Assembly: GCF_022458985.1 (NCBI RefSeq)
Contig: NC_061771.1
Coordinates: 23,924,001 to 23,988,000, forward strand
From: Mugil cephalus
Taxonomy: Eukaryota > Chordata > Actinopteri > Mugiliformes > Mugilidae
Direction of reading: 5' to 3'
DNA: 64,000 nt
Below, one piece after another: positions 17,171-33,900 of this stretch. Every line of letters starts with the position of its first letter. Position 1 is the stretch's first letter. A model generated the notes under the pieces. That model ran no database searches. It had not been told where the DNA came from and saw only the letters and a list, made by a program, of their open reading frames with translations. The position numbers and the translations under genes were made by a program.

Positions 17171-17525
17171 TCACCACGCGGTATCCACCTTGGAAGACAA
17201 GCACCGCATGTAACCAGGACGTACATGAGCCAGCGAGAGAAACCCAACGCTACCTGTTGTCAGCCCCTGGGCTCTATTGTTGTTCCACAGGCTCACACAG
17301 ATTAGTGGGAGGAGACTTGCTCAGCTAAGGACAGTCAGCAAACTCTGTGGCTATGTTATCACCAGGGAGAGCTGCAGATTTTCACTGTATTTATCTTTTA
17401 TAGTTGTTGCTGAGAAAGCCCAATTCTCCTACGCTCTGTCAGTCAAAATAAACGTTATCGCATTTCTTGCTTTGCTTTGTGGAATTAGGTCTTTATAGTT
17501 ATTTATGTATTTATTTTGAGCTGTT

Positions 17526-17705
17526 CTTTAACCATTTTTTGTGTGTGTGTCTCCTGGGGATGGCTGCTGCCATCAAGGATTGTCATAGATATGGGGATGG
17601 GGGGGTGGTCTGGTCTGGTCTAGGTGGATGATACATATCTAAATAACCACATAAATGCCAATATCAAATGTTTCCCAGCAGAACTTTGAATTGTCACGAG
17701 AGATT
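17526..17705 (-). mobile_element. Tc1/mariner relic fragment
   Basis: Matches 20040-20215 of the better copy: GGCTGCTGCCATCAAGGATT versus TTGCTGCCATCAATGAG, and TTTCCCAGCAGAACTTTGAA versus TTTCCCAGCAGGATATTGAA. Only the middle of the element survives; both ends are absent. Confidence 0.6.
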
Positions 17706-18436
17706 AAGGTTAATATTATTTTAATGTTGGTTTCTCCAGAAGTGAAATCAACGTTTCCACTATATATATGTAAATATATATGTAATCAGCACACACAACT
17801 TCTTTAAACACTATCTTAGTTTCGTTTTAACTGCGTTTCCTGCCCTGTGGTTCTGTATGTGTCCAGCTGATTATATAGTGATTCATCTGCGCCAATCTAC
17901 CACAATAAAAGTAAAAGTAAAAAAAAAAAACTCAGAGGCCATTTTATGACATACCTTAAACAAACGTGGCCTTACGCAAAAGGATCTACAATAAATGACA
18001 TCTGCTTGAAGATTATATAAGTAAGAAGTTTACATAGATGAGGTGTTTACTTCAGCGTGTCCACCCCATTTGCGTCAGTGGCACTAAGGTAAATAGCAGA
18101 GACAGGTCTCTTGTGTAAAGCTAAACAGTTCAGGAGCGACACAAAGCCAACGCCAGGAATTATCCACTGCAGGAGTGGTGCTGTGTTAGCCGGCATTACT
18201 TTTAGCATGTAACATATACACGTTATATTTTCCATGGCTGGCTGGCTGGCTGCACATCAGCTCGGACAGTTTGTCTCGACCCAGCTGGATTCAATCAATC
18301 ACAGCTACACCCCCGCTCCCCTATTAGCTCTGAGCTAACCCTTGACTTTTCCATTAAGTTAGCCCCAGAGCTAATCTAGCATAACGTTAAACCAGCTTCT
18401 CGGTCGTGCAGTCACCCAAACCAGAGGAAATCCTCT

Positions 18437-18456
18437 TTCTCTCTCTCTCTCTCTCT
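18437..18456. repeat. (CT)n microsatellite near the SMIM14 promoter
   Basis: Ten CT units, read as GA repeats in SMIM14 sense. Possibly part of its 5' leader. Confidence 0.9.
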
Positions 18457-18479
18457 GTGTTGACTGTTAATAATGGAGG

Positions 18480-18850
18480 ACAGATGTGAAAGCGGCGTCG
18501 AAATTTAAGACTTACTTGGGCTTTGTGACGTTCAGGAAGCGTTTGGTTGTCCTCTGGAGGCCCGGACTACACAGCTGCAGTCCCGCTGTTATCGACAGAG
18601 ATGGGTCATACAGCAGACATGTCAAAATGTCAAAATACCCTCTCTGTTTTGTCTAATGCACGTGAACTAACCACAGTCTTCGCGATTAACATCCGGGATG
18701 TTGAAGGAGGGGCGGGCCCCGACGCTAAAATAGACGTCTCCTATTGGTTCACACGTTTGATTGACAGGCCTCTGAGCCAATCAGAGCTGAGAAGGATCTC
18801 ACAGGCTGGATAGTAAACAAACAGTCCAGCTGCCTGTCATCGCGACACAA
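18480..18850 (-). promoter_or_regulatory. smim14: Probable SMIM14 promoter
   Basis: A GC-richer patch with a minus-strand CCAAT box (GAACCAATAGGAGACG, about 18735-18750), a GC box (GGGCCCGCCCC, about 18709-18719) and a CACGTG-like CACGTGC (about 18658-18664). No TATA box is seen at a matching distance. It would drive a non-coding first exon spliced to the ATG exon at 17093-17167. The start site is inferred. Confidence 0.45.
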
Positions 18851-19800
18851 AGGAAGATGAACTCCCAACATCTGCGCGGTTGTATAACCAAATATAAAGG
18901 AGTGGAATCGATATTTTTACTTAAATAAAATACTACGAAATCGTACTCGGGTATTTTAATTTAATGCTGTTTCTGGGAAAGAAATCTGGAATTTATTTGA
19001 TTTGATAGTCCCTATTCTGCACTTCTGGTCTTAGACACAAAATGTGCTGGGTTTACAATTTATGATGCATTGTTACCCAGTGTTAAGAGGTGTGAAAGAT
19101 GGACATGTTACTAATAATTTTCTCTTTTTTTATAATGCCATTTTTGTTTCTTCTGTTGTTAAATATATAAATATATGATACAACAATAATAATGTTCCAC
19201 TGAACAACTATAGTCATGTATTTTGGCACATAATCTGGCCACATACATTGTACTTCAGTCCATTTAACACATAATTATTTTATTTTTCTCCCATACATAT
19301 TTAAACCTGCGAGCTGGACAAACATATAGTCCTACATAGGAGGAATGTTGTTCAATAAAGAAGACATTATATTATTGCCTATTAAGTAGTTCAAAATGTG
19401 GCTGTATGCAAAGCAGATTGGTTATTTATTGTATGTTGTGAAAGTATAATGTAAGAGATAAATAATAAGTGAAATTAAGAAGCGTAAGATTACTCAAGTG
19501 CAAGTACAAGAGCAAGTATCTCTAAATATTATTAATCATCTTCTTTATTAAGCAAAATATAATAAATATATAGAGATGTCTCGCAGAAATTTAAGCACTA
19601 TTAACAGCCAAATTGTAATTTGGTACGAGAGCCGTGATTGTAGTCGACATGCATTTGAGTAAAAACTTGTTTTTGGTCACTAAATCTAGAAATAGTTTAA
19701 GTAGAAGAATAAAATAACATAGATACAGGTGCTTAAAATAGTTTGAGTTGAAATGTTCAAATAACTTTGCATAGTGTTCAAATTCCTTAGTTGTATTATA

Positions 19801-20232
19801 CACCGATCAGGCATAACATTATGACCATCTTCCTAATATTATAGGTCTCCCATTCGCCTCCAAGACAGTTGTGACTCATCAGAGGATGGACACGGGCCTT
19901 CTGAGGGCGTCCTGCGGTGTCTGGTACCAGGATGTTGTTAGTGGGGGGGTCTTTGGGTCTTATGGGTTGAGGGGAGGATCATCCCACAGATAGTGGGATG
20001 ATCCTCCTCCTTGGAGGCCAGATCAACACCTTCTTTTAAAGTTCTTCCTAAACCATTTTTTTTGTGTGTGTGTCTGTGTCATTCTGCATCCTGCTTGTTG
20101 CTGCCATCAATGAGTGCCATCGCTGTGGGGTGGGGGTGTCTGATTTCCTCTAGATGGGTCCACAGGTCCAGATCCACAAGTTTCCCAGCAGGATATTGAA
20201 CTGTCACAAGATGGTCATAATGTTACTGGTTT
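19801..20232 (-). mobile_element. Tc1/mariner fossil, internally deleted
   Basis: It begins with the family terminus CACCGATCAGGCATAACATT followed by ATGACC, flanked on the left by TA as expected for Tc1/mariner, and ends with the complementary GGTCATAATGTTAC. Internal blocks (GGCCAGATCAACACC, TTTCCCAGCAGGA) come from the transposase region, coded on the minus strand. At about 430 bases it is far shorter than an intact element and cannot code for a transposase. Confidence 0.75.
19973..20007. repeat. Perfect 15-bp inverted repeat inside the Tc1 fossil
   Basis: GGAGGATCATCCCAC (19973-19987) and GTGGGATGATCCTCC (19993-20007) are exact complements around a 5-base spacer. The right arm corresponds to the ordinary transposase-region sequence CATCCCACAG, so the left arm looks like a local inverted duplication. 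Confidence 0.85.
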
Positions 20233-20429
20233 AAATGTATGGCTAATATGTGTATTCTCCCTTATGTGAAATTAACTGTTAACTAAATCTAGACTGTGAA
20301 AACAAAATAAAAACCAATATCATTGTCAGGTGTAAATTCCTGACAAGTTGCCAGTGCTGGAAAATCAGACGTGGGCGTCACATGATGAAGAAATGTCCTG
20401 AAGGCGAGTTTGAAAAGAGCCTAACCCCA

Positions 20430-20747
20430 AATGCAGCCTGTCACCTGAGCTCATTAATGAAAGTTCCAGTTTCAGCTCCATGCTGCTACTTCACTGTCTG
20501 CATGTTTCTGGATCGACCGACCGACCGACTCACCGACTCACTGACTGACTGACGCTGGGTGGCAGGGTGGCAGTCGACGGCTACTCTGAACTCCCTCTGG
20601 GGTGATAGGAAGCGCTGGACCGTAAAAAGTGAAAGGACCTTCGTGTAAAAAAAAAAGCAGCAAGCGGCGGGGCAACCTTCCGTTACAGCCAGACAAACAC
20701 CGGCAGAGACTGAGGGAGGCTCTGGGTCTAGCTTTCAGGACACAGCC
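20430..20747 (+). promoter_or_regulatory. ube2k: UBE2K 5' leader and promoter region
   Basis: The sequence before the UBE2K ATG includes an imperfect GACC/GACT tetranucleotide tract (about 20514-20552) and GC-rich leader up to the start context CACAGCCATGG, a good Kozak match. No TATA box is apparent. The transcription start is not determined. Confidence 0.45.
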
Positions 20748-24474
<3,727 letters not shown>

Positions 24475-26150
24475 AGCACGCGGCGGCCTGGTGTGAGGAT
24501 CCAAAACAAAACAAAACAAAAAAAAACAAACCCTTCCCCATCATTAAATCATCAGCCCCTCCCCGGTACCATTCCACCGTTCTGCCTTTTCGCCACACAG
24601 ACGACACCCCCGGTCCATCACGGTGCTCTGAACCCTCTTTTATAACCAATTAGTTTGCTACAAACTCCACACCTGTAGCGCCACAGTTGCCAATATGCAC
24701 ACCACCCTGTTGCCTGTCTTCATCCCATCTATCCATTAGCTCTTCTCTTCTGCTAATTCAAAACGTGTCCCCCTGCCCCCCCCTCCCCCCAACCACCACC
24801 AAAAAAACATCCTCGTCATGCATCTCGTCTTCCACGCCCCTTTAAGTATATCGGCTTTTTTTTTTTTTTTTTCACCAGTTTGTGTTCCTTATCAAGTAAC
24901 TGCCTGGTGGATTGTCCGTGGTAAAATGTGAGGGGGGGAATCCTTCGTACTGCTCTCACACTACGTCACTGTTGATTCCTTTTCGGCAGCTCGTGTGTCA
25001 GATACTGTCCCACAGACTCTCAGTACTGTAAAAAAAAAAAAAAAGCGTGCTGGATTAACTTTACTTGACTGGATAGTGCTGTGCAAGAACATTGTACTGG
25101 GGGGTTTCTTCCTGAATAGTTTATCATAGATGCTTCAAAAAATCCACTGCAAGTGTTTGTATTTTTCTTTCTGTGTGTAAAGATAAAAGAAAAACAAAAA
25201 AAAGAATCACACACACATAACATCCTCTCGACACATGCACCGGAGAGAAAAAAAGAAAAAAAAAGTCTGTAAATAGATGCGTGTAAATTTGAAAATACAA
25301 CGGGAATATACTTTTTTTCTTACATGGCATTGAAAAACAAATTATTTTAAATATAAACTATGCCTAGTTTACAGTTATATGGAGAGATATCTTTTTATGC
25401 TTTTGTGATCCATGAGAAGTTCCTCTGAATGTCATTTTTTTTTTTTTTTGGTTTGTTTGTGTTTTTCTTTTCTTTTCATACGATCGTTGTGTACGGTGGG
25501 AGGTGGGGGGGTCGCAGGTCGCAGCCACAGCGTTGGCCCCTTAAACGGTACCGGAGGAGGGAACAGCTCAGCTCAGGCCCTAAAGGTCACTTACGCGCCA
25601 CGTCTTTCCTTCCACGTCCACTCGTTCTCGCATCTTCTCTTGTCCTTGCATGTTCTGTTGCCTTTTTTTGTTTAATTTGGCCAAATGATGTGGCGGGTGT
25701 GTGTCTGTGTGGATCTCGCGTCTGACTAAATCAGCTCTGAAACCCACCGACCAGGAAACAGGAAGGGAACCAAAGCGATTTCTTTTTTTTTTTTTTTTTT
25801 GAATACGTTGCTGGAAAATGATCTGCAGTAAGAAATCGGTGAATGTCAGTGAGGAGTTTGTTTGTTTGTTTTTTTGCAGTGGTTTTCTTCTTTTTTAACC
25901 CATTTTCAGAGCGTTTTCTGTTTCGGCCGCAGATGAAAGGTCCTTTTGTTGTGGTGGAGGTGGATCTGTACAGATAATCATCCAATCCAGCAGCACTCAA
26001 TCAAAAAAAAAAACAAAACAACTTTGGCCATATATACACTATATATATATAAATATATATATACGCACACAAACACACAGGTGTGTAGGTGATGACCTAC
26101 ACTCCCAAACATGCTTTACTACACAGCCAAATAAAATACTCGTTGAGCTC
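24475..26150 (+). other. ube2k: UBE2K 3' untranslated region (inferred)
   Basis: Downstream of the TGA. No gene is recognised here. Long T-runs occur at 24857-24872, 25437-25449 and 25781-25800. A plus-strand AATAAA at 26129-26134 is a reasonable polyadenylation signal, giving a tail of about 1.7 kb. A weaker ATTAAA lies near 26871. Confidence 0.5.
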
Positions 26151-27974
26151 GTCTGAATTATGTCCTCGGATCGACAAGAGGCTGGAACTCCTCTCGTTAC
26201 TCTGTGAAGTAGGTATCAGGCCTGCACAGCGTTTTTTCAAAGACTTTTCACTCGAGGTACATGAACTGCAGAGACGTATGTGGAGAAGTGGGGTGAAGAT
26301 GCATCCTCTCACAAGTTTTTTTTTTTCCTCTTTTTTTTTAAAAAACATTTGCTGCTCAGTCCCCTTCCTACCTGCACAGTTTGGCATCTCACAGTCTGAC
26401 ACGATGTGCAACGTTCTTCTCGGATAAAAGTGAACAAGTTTCCAGCCAAAAACAACAACAACAACAACCACAACCACAAAAAAAAGAAAAGAACGCACAC
26501 GTCATTTGTTTTACTTGTAAATAATAGTTGGGTTTTCGGTTCTTGATGCAGAGCCTCGTGATCATCGCACCACTGATGGCTGGATCGACATTTTGTAAGA
26601 AAAAAAGGCAGGATGACGATGAGAGAAGAGGAATGAAAAGAGGCCCGATACTCCCCGTCTTCCTGGTGTTCTCACTATGTACAAATATTGCACGACGATG
26701 ACAAAGCATAAAAAAAAGGGGGGGTGTTGCGTTTCAGTTTCTCCATTTGGATTGAGAATATATATATATATATATTTTTTTTTTTTTTGAAGGGGGGGGT
26801 TGTTTTCTGGAAGCAAGCATCAGCAGTATAAAAAGCATGGTTATTTATTGTGACAGTGTCATGTTTCTTTGATTAAAAAAAAGTGGAAAATGACGTCATC
26901 CTTGTTTCTCGAAAGCTGCAGCGAAACAAACGCACACTTACAGCTGAACAAATTTATTATTTGTTTTTTTGGGGGGGGGAAATGTGATAATTTAACTACA
27001 TTAGAAATGTTTCCACCCACTCTGGTGTCGGAAAAGCAGAAATCTGGCAACAGTGCAAAAAAACCTGAACATATACTTGTGTGGGAATATATCGTTTATG
27101 CATTTCAAAGTGAAGTATTTAGGCAGTAAAAACAAAACAAAAAGTAATTCATCCTCAGCTCGGATCCTGGAGACGAGGCGTCAAAAAGGAGCTCGGGACA
27201 CGTTTTTCTATTTACACACTAGAAAAAAAAAAACTAAATCAGGCCACGGATAGTTTCAACATGGCCTTGTGATGCTAATATCAAGCTAAAGCTACTTAAA
27301 CTTAACAAATTTAGAAGCATATGCACAAAATTTTGGTGTAGATACATCACATTCCTGTGTATTTTTTTCAATTTGCTGCTTCTTTAACCGTCTTAGATAT
27401 TTGGCTTGAAATTTGCTGTGGCAAAATAAAAACAAAATATATATAGAACAGCATTAAACCAAAGCTAAAAGAAAAAACACTGCAACACAGACACAAGGAG
27501 GAAGAGGTCACCTTTTTTTTGTTTTCCCAGGGAATTTAATAAGCAACAATCATAACCAGATTAAAACGTTTGTAAAATGTCCATCTTGTTTTTTTTTTCT
27601 TTTCTTAAAAATGGCTCCACAAAAGAAGCAAAGAGCAACAAACACAAAGGGGGAAAAAAAATAACATGTTTCTGAGTAAGACCTACATACAATGAGCTTC
27701 AAATCAAGACTACAAGGAGTTTAAAACTTTCTAGGATGTCACCGTTTTCTTCTTTTCTTGTGTGTGTGTGTGTGTGTGTGAGTGTGTGCGTGTGTCTGTG
27801 TATACGTGTGTGTGTGTTTTAAGAAAGGTCCATAATGTGTCCAGGAAAGCTTTAAGAGTCGGAGGAGCTTGTACATGGGGTCGGGGGTCGGGGTCGGGTG
27901 AGGGGGGGAGGAGGTGTGAGGAAGAGTCTGGCCCATTCTCTACAGTCTTGATTTCATCTTCACAGGTTTTTTCT
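26151..27974 (-). other. pds5a: Convergent 3' ends: PDS5A 3' untranslated region
   Basis: PDS5A ends at 27975 and its trailer continues leftward. Minus-strand AATAAA candidates are at 26953-26958 and 26844-26849. The second lies within about 25 bases of a plus-strand ATTAAA possibly used by UBE2K, so the two transcripts may overlap tail to tail. Contains AT and homopolymer runs and no coding exon. Confidence 0.5.
27760..27816. repeat. (TG)n microsatellite in PDS5A 3' sequence
   Basis: About ten pure TG units continuing as an imperfect tract with TC and TA interruptions. Confidence 0.9.
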
Positions 27975-30900
27975 TTACCTGAAAAACAACAGAGTTTGGA
28001 GAAGGTGTCAGTGTCGTCATATTATCCTCTACATGTCAATAACTGAACCGATTGTCACAATTACAAGTTAAAGCTAAACTCCACATGTTTTAGCATGAGG
28101 ATCATTTGTGAAACGCTACACAAATTAAATGGTGGGGGGAAAAAAAAACCATTGAAGCTCATTTATGATGCTGTGAGACATGGATGTTAATATCAGTTTC
28201 TACTTCCTGCTTCAAATTCAACAGTCGAGTCACGAACGTCGTCTTTTCTTGTGAACGTCTGTATCTCTGAACGTTTTCCATCTGCACTGACCCAAAACAA
28301 TCGACTTGAAAACTGCGGAGGTGGCAATATTAAAGTGGAGTTACACTGCGACCAAGTGGACCAATCACAGCTGCTGTGGTCTGTGTCGCTGTGACGCATG
28401 GTTACATTTGTGGGTGAATGTCAGGCTATAGCGTCAGGGCTCGTGTTTGTCCTGTGTGAACTTTACAGACTTGATACAAAAGGACCTGTAATTATTATTA
28501 TTATTATTCCATTTGTTTTAGTGCAAAGAAGAACAACTAAATGAGGAGGATGTTTGTATTTAATGAACTGTCCTTAAAAAAAGTGAAATTCCTTTAGGAA
28601 AAATAAGTTTAATTAGAGTCATTGATGTATTGATTGATGTCTGTTGTTTAGTCCTGGGTGTTGTGTTTTTTTCCACGTTATATTCAGGGTTCCTACACAT
28701 TTGAAATTTAATTTGAATTTATGGCATTTGAGTAAATAGTTGTGTATCATGTAACGTTAGTTTTCATTATTCCGATTATTTAGGTCACCAGATTATTTCC
28801 AGACATTTATATATCTAGGTAACGTAGCTCCTACAAATAAGTTAACCCAGAAAAATTCAGTGCACGTTTTTTTTTTATGCAAGTTGCACATGAATCATCC
28901 GTCTCTGATCATCTATGTAGCCTACTGTGCTGCCAAGCGCCTTTAAAAAAAAAACCCCAAAAAAACAGATCAATCCATTTTTTTTTTTTTTTTTTAGATA
29001 GCCATAATTTTATGTTTTAGAAAAATGAACAATCTTGGGAACACGAATATTTTTCCAGACACTAGTTTTCATTTCCCACACTGGTAAAGGAACCCTGTAT
29101 ATATATTATAATAGTTATTTTCATTGAAAGATTACAGTCTTCTATTGCAACTTCTGCATTCTGCAGATTCCTGCTGTGGGCCAGATGAGACCCTGTGGTA
29201 TTCTGGTCTGGCTCTGCAGAGGTGGGATGTGTTCAGAAACACCTCGGATGAAACCAACTCACTGCCTGTCCCCCTGCCTTCCTTCCTTCCTTCCTTCCTT
29301 CCTTCCTTCCACTGCTGCTCTCTGCCTGCCTTCCAGAGGGAACTCCCCTGCGTGTGGACTTGGTTTCTCCTCATGTGGCCGGGCCGAAGCGACCTGGTCT
29401 GAGGGGGTTTCTGTCTGTGTTCCTCCAGTCGCTGATAACAGCTTCTGGGCTGGACTCCAAGTCTATCTCAGTGTCGCCCTCACTGCACAGGAAGAGGTGA
29501 AGTGGCCCTACAACCACACTCTCCTTCCTCACTCTTTTATTCTCATCCCTCACAAACGGCCGCCTGCTGAGATAAAACAAGTTGACACCTGACACGCAAA
29601 CTAGTTCCTTTCCTGCCACTTTCCTCGACTTCATTCATCGCTCGCTAATTAGTCCGCATGTAGCGGCGGTCAACGTTCTCACCTCTGCAAATCGATCTGT
29701 CTCTTTGTCCCTTCATCGTTCTGCTGCTGCTGTTTTGACATCTTGATGTTGATTGACTCTGCAGACGGGTTGGAGTTGGGGTCGGCCGCCCTCTTCCTGC
29801 CCCTGCCGGCTCCGCCCCCCGCGGGCGCCGCCCCTCCCTCCTTGTCGGCCGCCACTGGGGCAGCGCCCGCGGCCGTCTTGGGCGGGCGGCCGCGCCGCTT
29901 GACGGGCGTCGGTTCCGTCCCGGCGTCGGGGGTCGCATTCTGACTGGGAGCGTCCTGAAAGAGAGAGCGAGAGGAGCTCAGACGGGACGGAGGTCGAGAG
30001 CCGGAAGATTCGAGAACGCGCAACGTCTCCCGTCAGCTCACCTTCTTCACCTCGTCGTTCTTGATGACCGGGTTCTCGTTGTTTTCCTGTGCTCGGCTCT
30101 CTGGCGACTCGGTGGTGGCGCTGCTGTTGATTGAATTGTACGGGGAGGTTATTTATTTTCTGATGGGTGAGTGAGCTGCTGCGTGGCGTGTTTGCGTGTG
30201 CGTGGTCGTGTACCTGTTCTTGTTGAGCGTGGAGCTCAGCGGTGAGGAGTTGCTGCTGGCGTTGCTGGCCGTGTCTGAAGCTGTGGTGGTCTTAGTGAAG
30301 ATCCTCCTCCCTGGTACCGTCAGAGGCTTGTTCACAGCTCCCAACACTGGAGCTGGTTTGGGCTACACAAATAAAAGGAAACAAAAAGTCTTAATATATC
30401 ACTACTTAATAGTTTAGGTCTTAAGTATTTTTGACTGATGTGGGATCATGTCTGGGGGGTGAAGGAGGAAACCAAGAGTAAACTCTACAAGTAAACATTC
30501 ACCATTTAGTATCTAAAACCATTATCCACTTAGCATGTCTGCTCACTTTTTAGACAGCACAAATAAATATGTGCTAGGTTAGATTCTCAACCCTGGTGTA
30601 AAAATAAAATGTTGTTTAAAAAAGACATTTATAGAAGTGGGATTAGTTTACTCTACCTAAACTACAGAGAGTAACAGGGTTTCTTTTCTCTAATTACATC
30701 TGTTTCACAAGTGTAAGCGACTGTATTTTATTAAGAGATCTCGCTCCCGGTTGCATTGTTCAAAGTTACTGCACGACACAGTTAATACAAACTTAACACG
30801 GTCTGTTTCAGTGGGCGTGCACCATTCAGATCTTAATAATGCTCTTATCGTGAAACAGGGTTTTGTGGGAAATTCATTAACGTGCATGTTCAGGTTTAGC

Positions 30901-33900
30901 ACTTGAAATAATATAAGATAAGATAAGATAAGTCTTTATTCATCTCACAGCAGGGACATTCTGGTAATTAAGCTAATTTTTGATCTAATTTCTGAGGATG
31001 GAGGGGGGAGTTCAGGATCCAAAAAGGTTGAGAACCACTGGGTTCGACTTATCCACGTTTTAAAAAATGACTTTGGTTAATTTCATTCTTTTGTGTATTT
31101 CTCTTGAGTAGCTTTTTTTAAGTATCTCTGTGACTTACTTATTTGGTGCGTGCACGTTCTCAACATGAATCTGAACCTTACCTTCCCAGTGAGCAGCATT
31201 TGTCTCATCTCTGCAGACAGATACTCTTTGTCGTTTTTGAAGTCCTGTTGAAAGAAATTAGAAGAAAAAAAAGGTAAATTTTGTCTTTTCTTTAATCTCT
31301 AAATAGTCAGTGAGGATGGCGTCTTCATGAGGTCATATTTCGCTTTGAGAAGCTTGAAAGGTTCCGATCCCGACTCCTTTCACATCCTACAAAATAAAAC
31401 ATTTTCTAAGCATCTGGCAGCGTGGACGTGTGTGTTTGTGTGTGTTACCTTGTCCTGTACGAGGAAGAACTTGGAGGGTAGGACGGGGTCCTTCGGTGAG
31501 TCCAGGTGGCACGCGGTGCTCTTGTTGGCGATCACGAAAAGAGCAACGTCACAGACAATGTACAGTTTCTGTGGACGCAACAACACAATATGAGCCGTTA
31601 GGATTGTTTGATGCCCTATTTATACGGGAGTAGTTTTGTAGTTTTACCTGGAGACGTCTCGTGATAAAGAAATAACAAACCCTGTGTTCTACTCAAATGT
31701 ATTATTTCATTGTTATGGCTCTGCTACTTTCCATCTCACTCCAATGCGTGTCAGTTTTAGTTAGTTTGCAAATTAAAATATATATTCTTGACACTATTTA
31801 TGCCAACGACCTGGTGGTATTTAAATCAGACCCACGTTTTGGCAATGAATACATTAACGACTGATTTAATGATTTCATTTGTCTAAACATGCGAATAGTT
31901 CGGTGATATTTCCACCGTGTGCTCTAACATCTGTCCACACTTTGAATTATGCCACATCCTTCGTGATTCTTAAGTGACAAGAGGCAGAAAATGGCAAAAA
32001 ATCAAACAAAAGTCTCAAAAAAGTAAAAACTCACCCCTAAATCACAGAAACGTGATTTGTACTGGATTTGGTTTTATCAGAGAACCTGCGTTACCAGGAA
32101 GGTAATTTGCTGTGTGATTTTTACTTTACAAATCACAGACATGATCGATTCGCACGGGATTAATATCACAGACGTCTTCTGTGATTATTACAAATTAGCA
32201 GAGGTCCCCAGGTAAAACTAGTCCCATGTGAATAGGGCTCGTCCCCAGTGAGGTTCAAACACAGGGGCAACCTGTAGGTGGTGCTGCAGCTACAAAAAAA
32301 CAGCATCAGAAACTGTGTGTGTCAGATTTGAAACTATTACGGGTGTTGTGTTTGTACCTCATTGGCTTTTACATCCTCAGGACACTGAGCATCCTTGGTT
32401 TGTTTGATGTTTTCGACCATCTTCCTGAGGAAGGCGTGGCTGTTGTTCTCATTCTTGGTCATCAGCACTTCCAGCATGAACCACAGGCACCTGCACACAG
32501 CGGCACAGTTGTATAATAGTTAACAACACATTGTAGTCAAGTGGAAATGAAATGCAACATATTCTGAAAACGGAAATGAAACCAGCAGACTCACTCTTTG
32601 ATGTCTTTGAGCTGTTCATATTCTTGCGGTTTTGTGAAGTCGGGGTCGTGAGCCAGCAGGTGGATCATGTAGGGAACGACGTACTCAGGAAGAAGAGAGA
32701 CGAGTTTTTCTAAAGGGGGGAAGAGGAACAGCTCATTTTAATGCAATGATTCAAGATGACGTCGAATACAGAACTCATACTTGTGTTGTATTTTCTAACA
32801 TGACTAGAGTACTAACTGTTTAAGCCAATACAAACATTTTCTTTTCTGAAAAATGTCCTCATTATTTGCAGTGAATTCTGATGCAAACTTTACTTCCCCA
32901 ATCTTGTTAGACCGCTGTCCAATAAACATTTCACAACCCGTTCTGTTAAGATACAGCGGCGACGATGATGTGCGTGAGAACTGACCCTGAGCGAGGGGGT
33001 TTTGTTTGATGTACTCTCTGCGGACGGAGATGTTTTTGAGGAGGCACTGTCGGGCGTGGGCGCGGCGCTCCTTCACCGGGTCCTTGGCGCACAGGGCGAA
33101 CACGGCCAGGTACTCCAGCGGCAGCAGCAGCTTGACGAGAGCCAGGTGCAACTTCTGCGCGAAGATCTGTCGAACTTGGTAGCACTCGTCCTGAAAGGGG
33201 TTGGCGGGGTATTAAAATCACACAACTTCAGTCATTCAGTTTCGCTCGCACAGGAACGCTGTGAATGAAGCTACTGATATTTGAAAAGCTCATTGTGCAT
33301 CAACCTGAAGGTCGTTTTCATAGCAGTCGGCAAAAGCACAGGTGGAACTAATAACATTAACTTTGTGGGCCGTGACAGTGAGTGGAGCATGCATAATACT
33401 GAACTTCATTCATCACGTCTGGTGTTATTAACACACGCCAACACTTATCCCGGAAGAAAAGGGGCCTGTCAGGCGTAAAGTTAAGGTAAAAACTGACGTT
33501 GATGACGAGGCCACAGAGCTGAAACTGCTCGGGTGTGATGATGTCGTGGTAACATGGTTCTTGTGCCAACTTCATGATGGCTCCGCCTGCAGCCAGCCTC
33601 AGACGAGACATGTCGGATTTACTGCGGGACATAAGACATAATAGAATGAAAACAAATACAATTGGCTCATCAAAAGCGATGTGTTTCAGAATAAATGAAT
33701 GTACACGACACATTAAGGCTTCCATCCAAAGCTACTCTCAGATACACTGTGACGTCCGGGTGGAGGTACCTGATCTTCTTCTGCTCTGTGAGGTCTCCCT
33801 CGCTGACCAGCATGGCCGACAGCAGCCGCAGGGTGGAGTTTGCCGACTTGGATTGGTTGTTCTTCATCCCTAGTAACCAACGTACCAGCAGCTTGATGGC

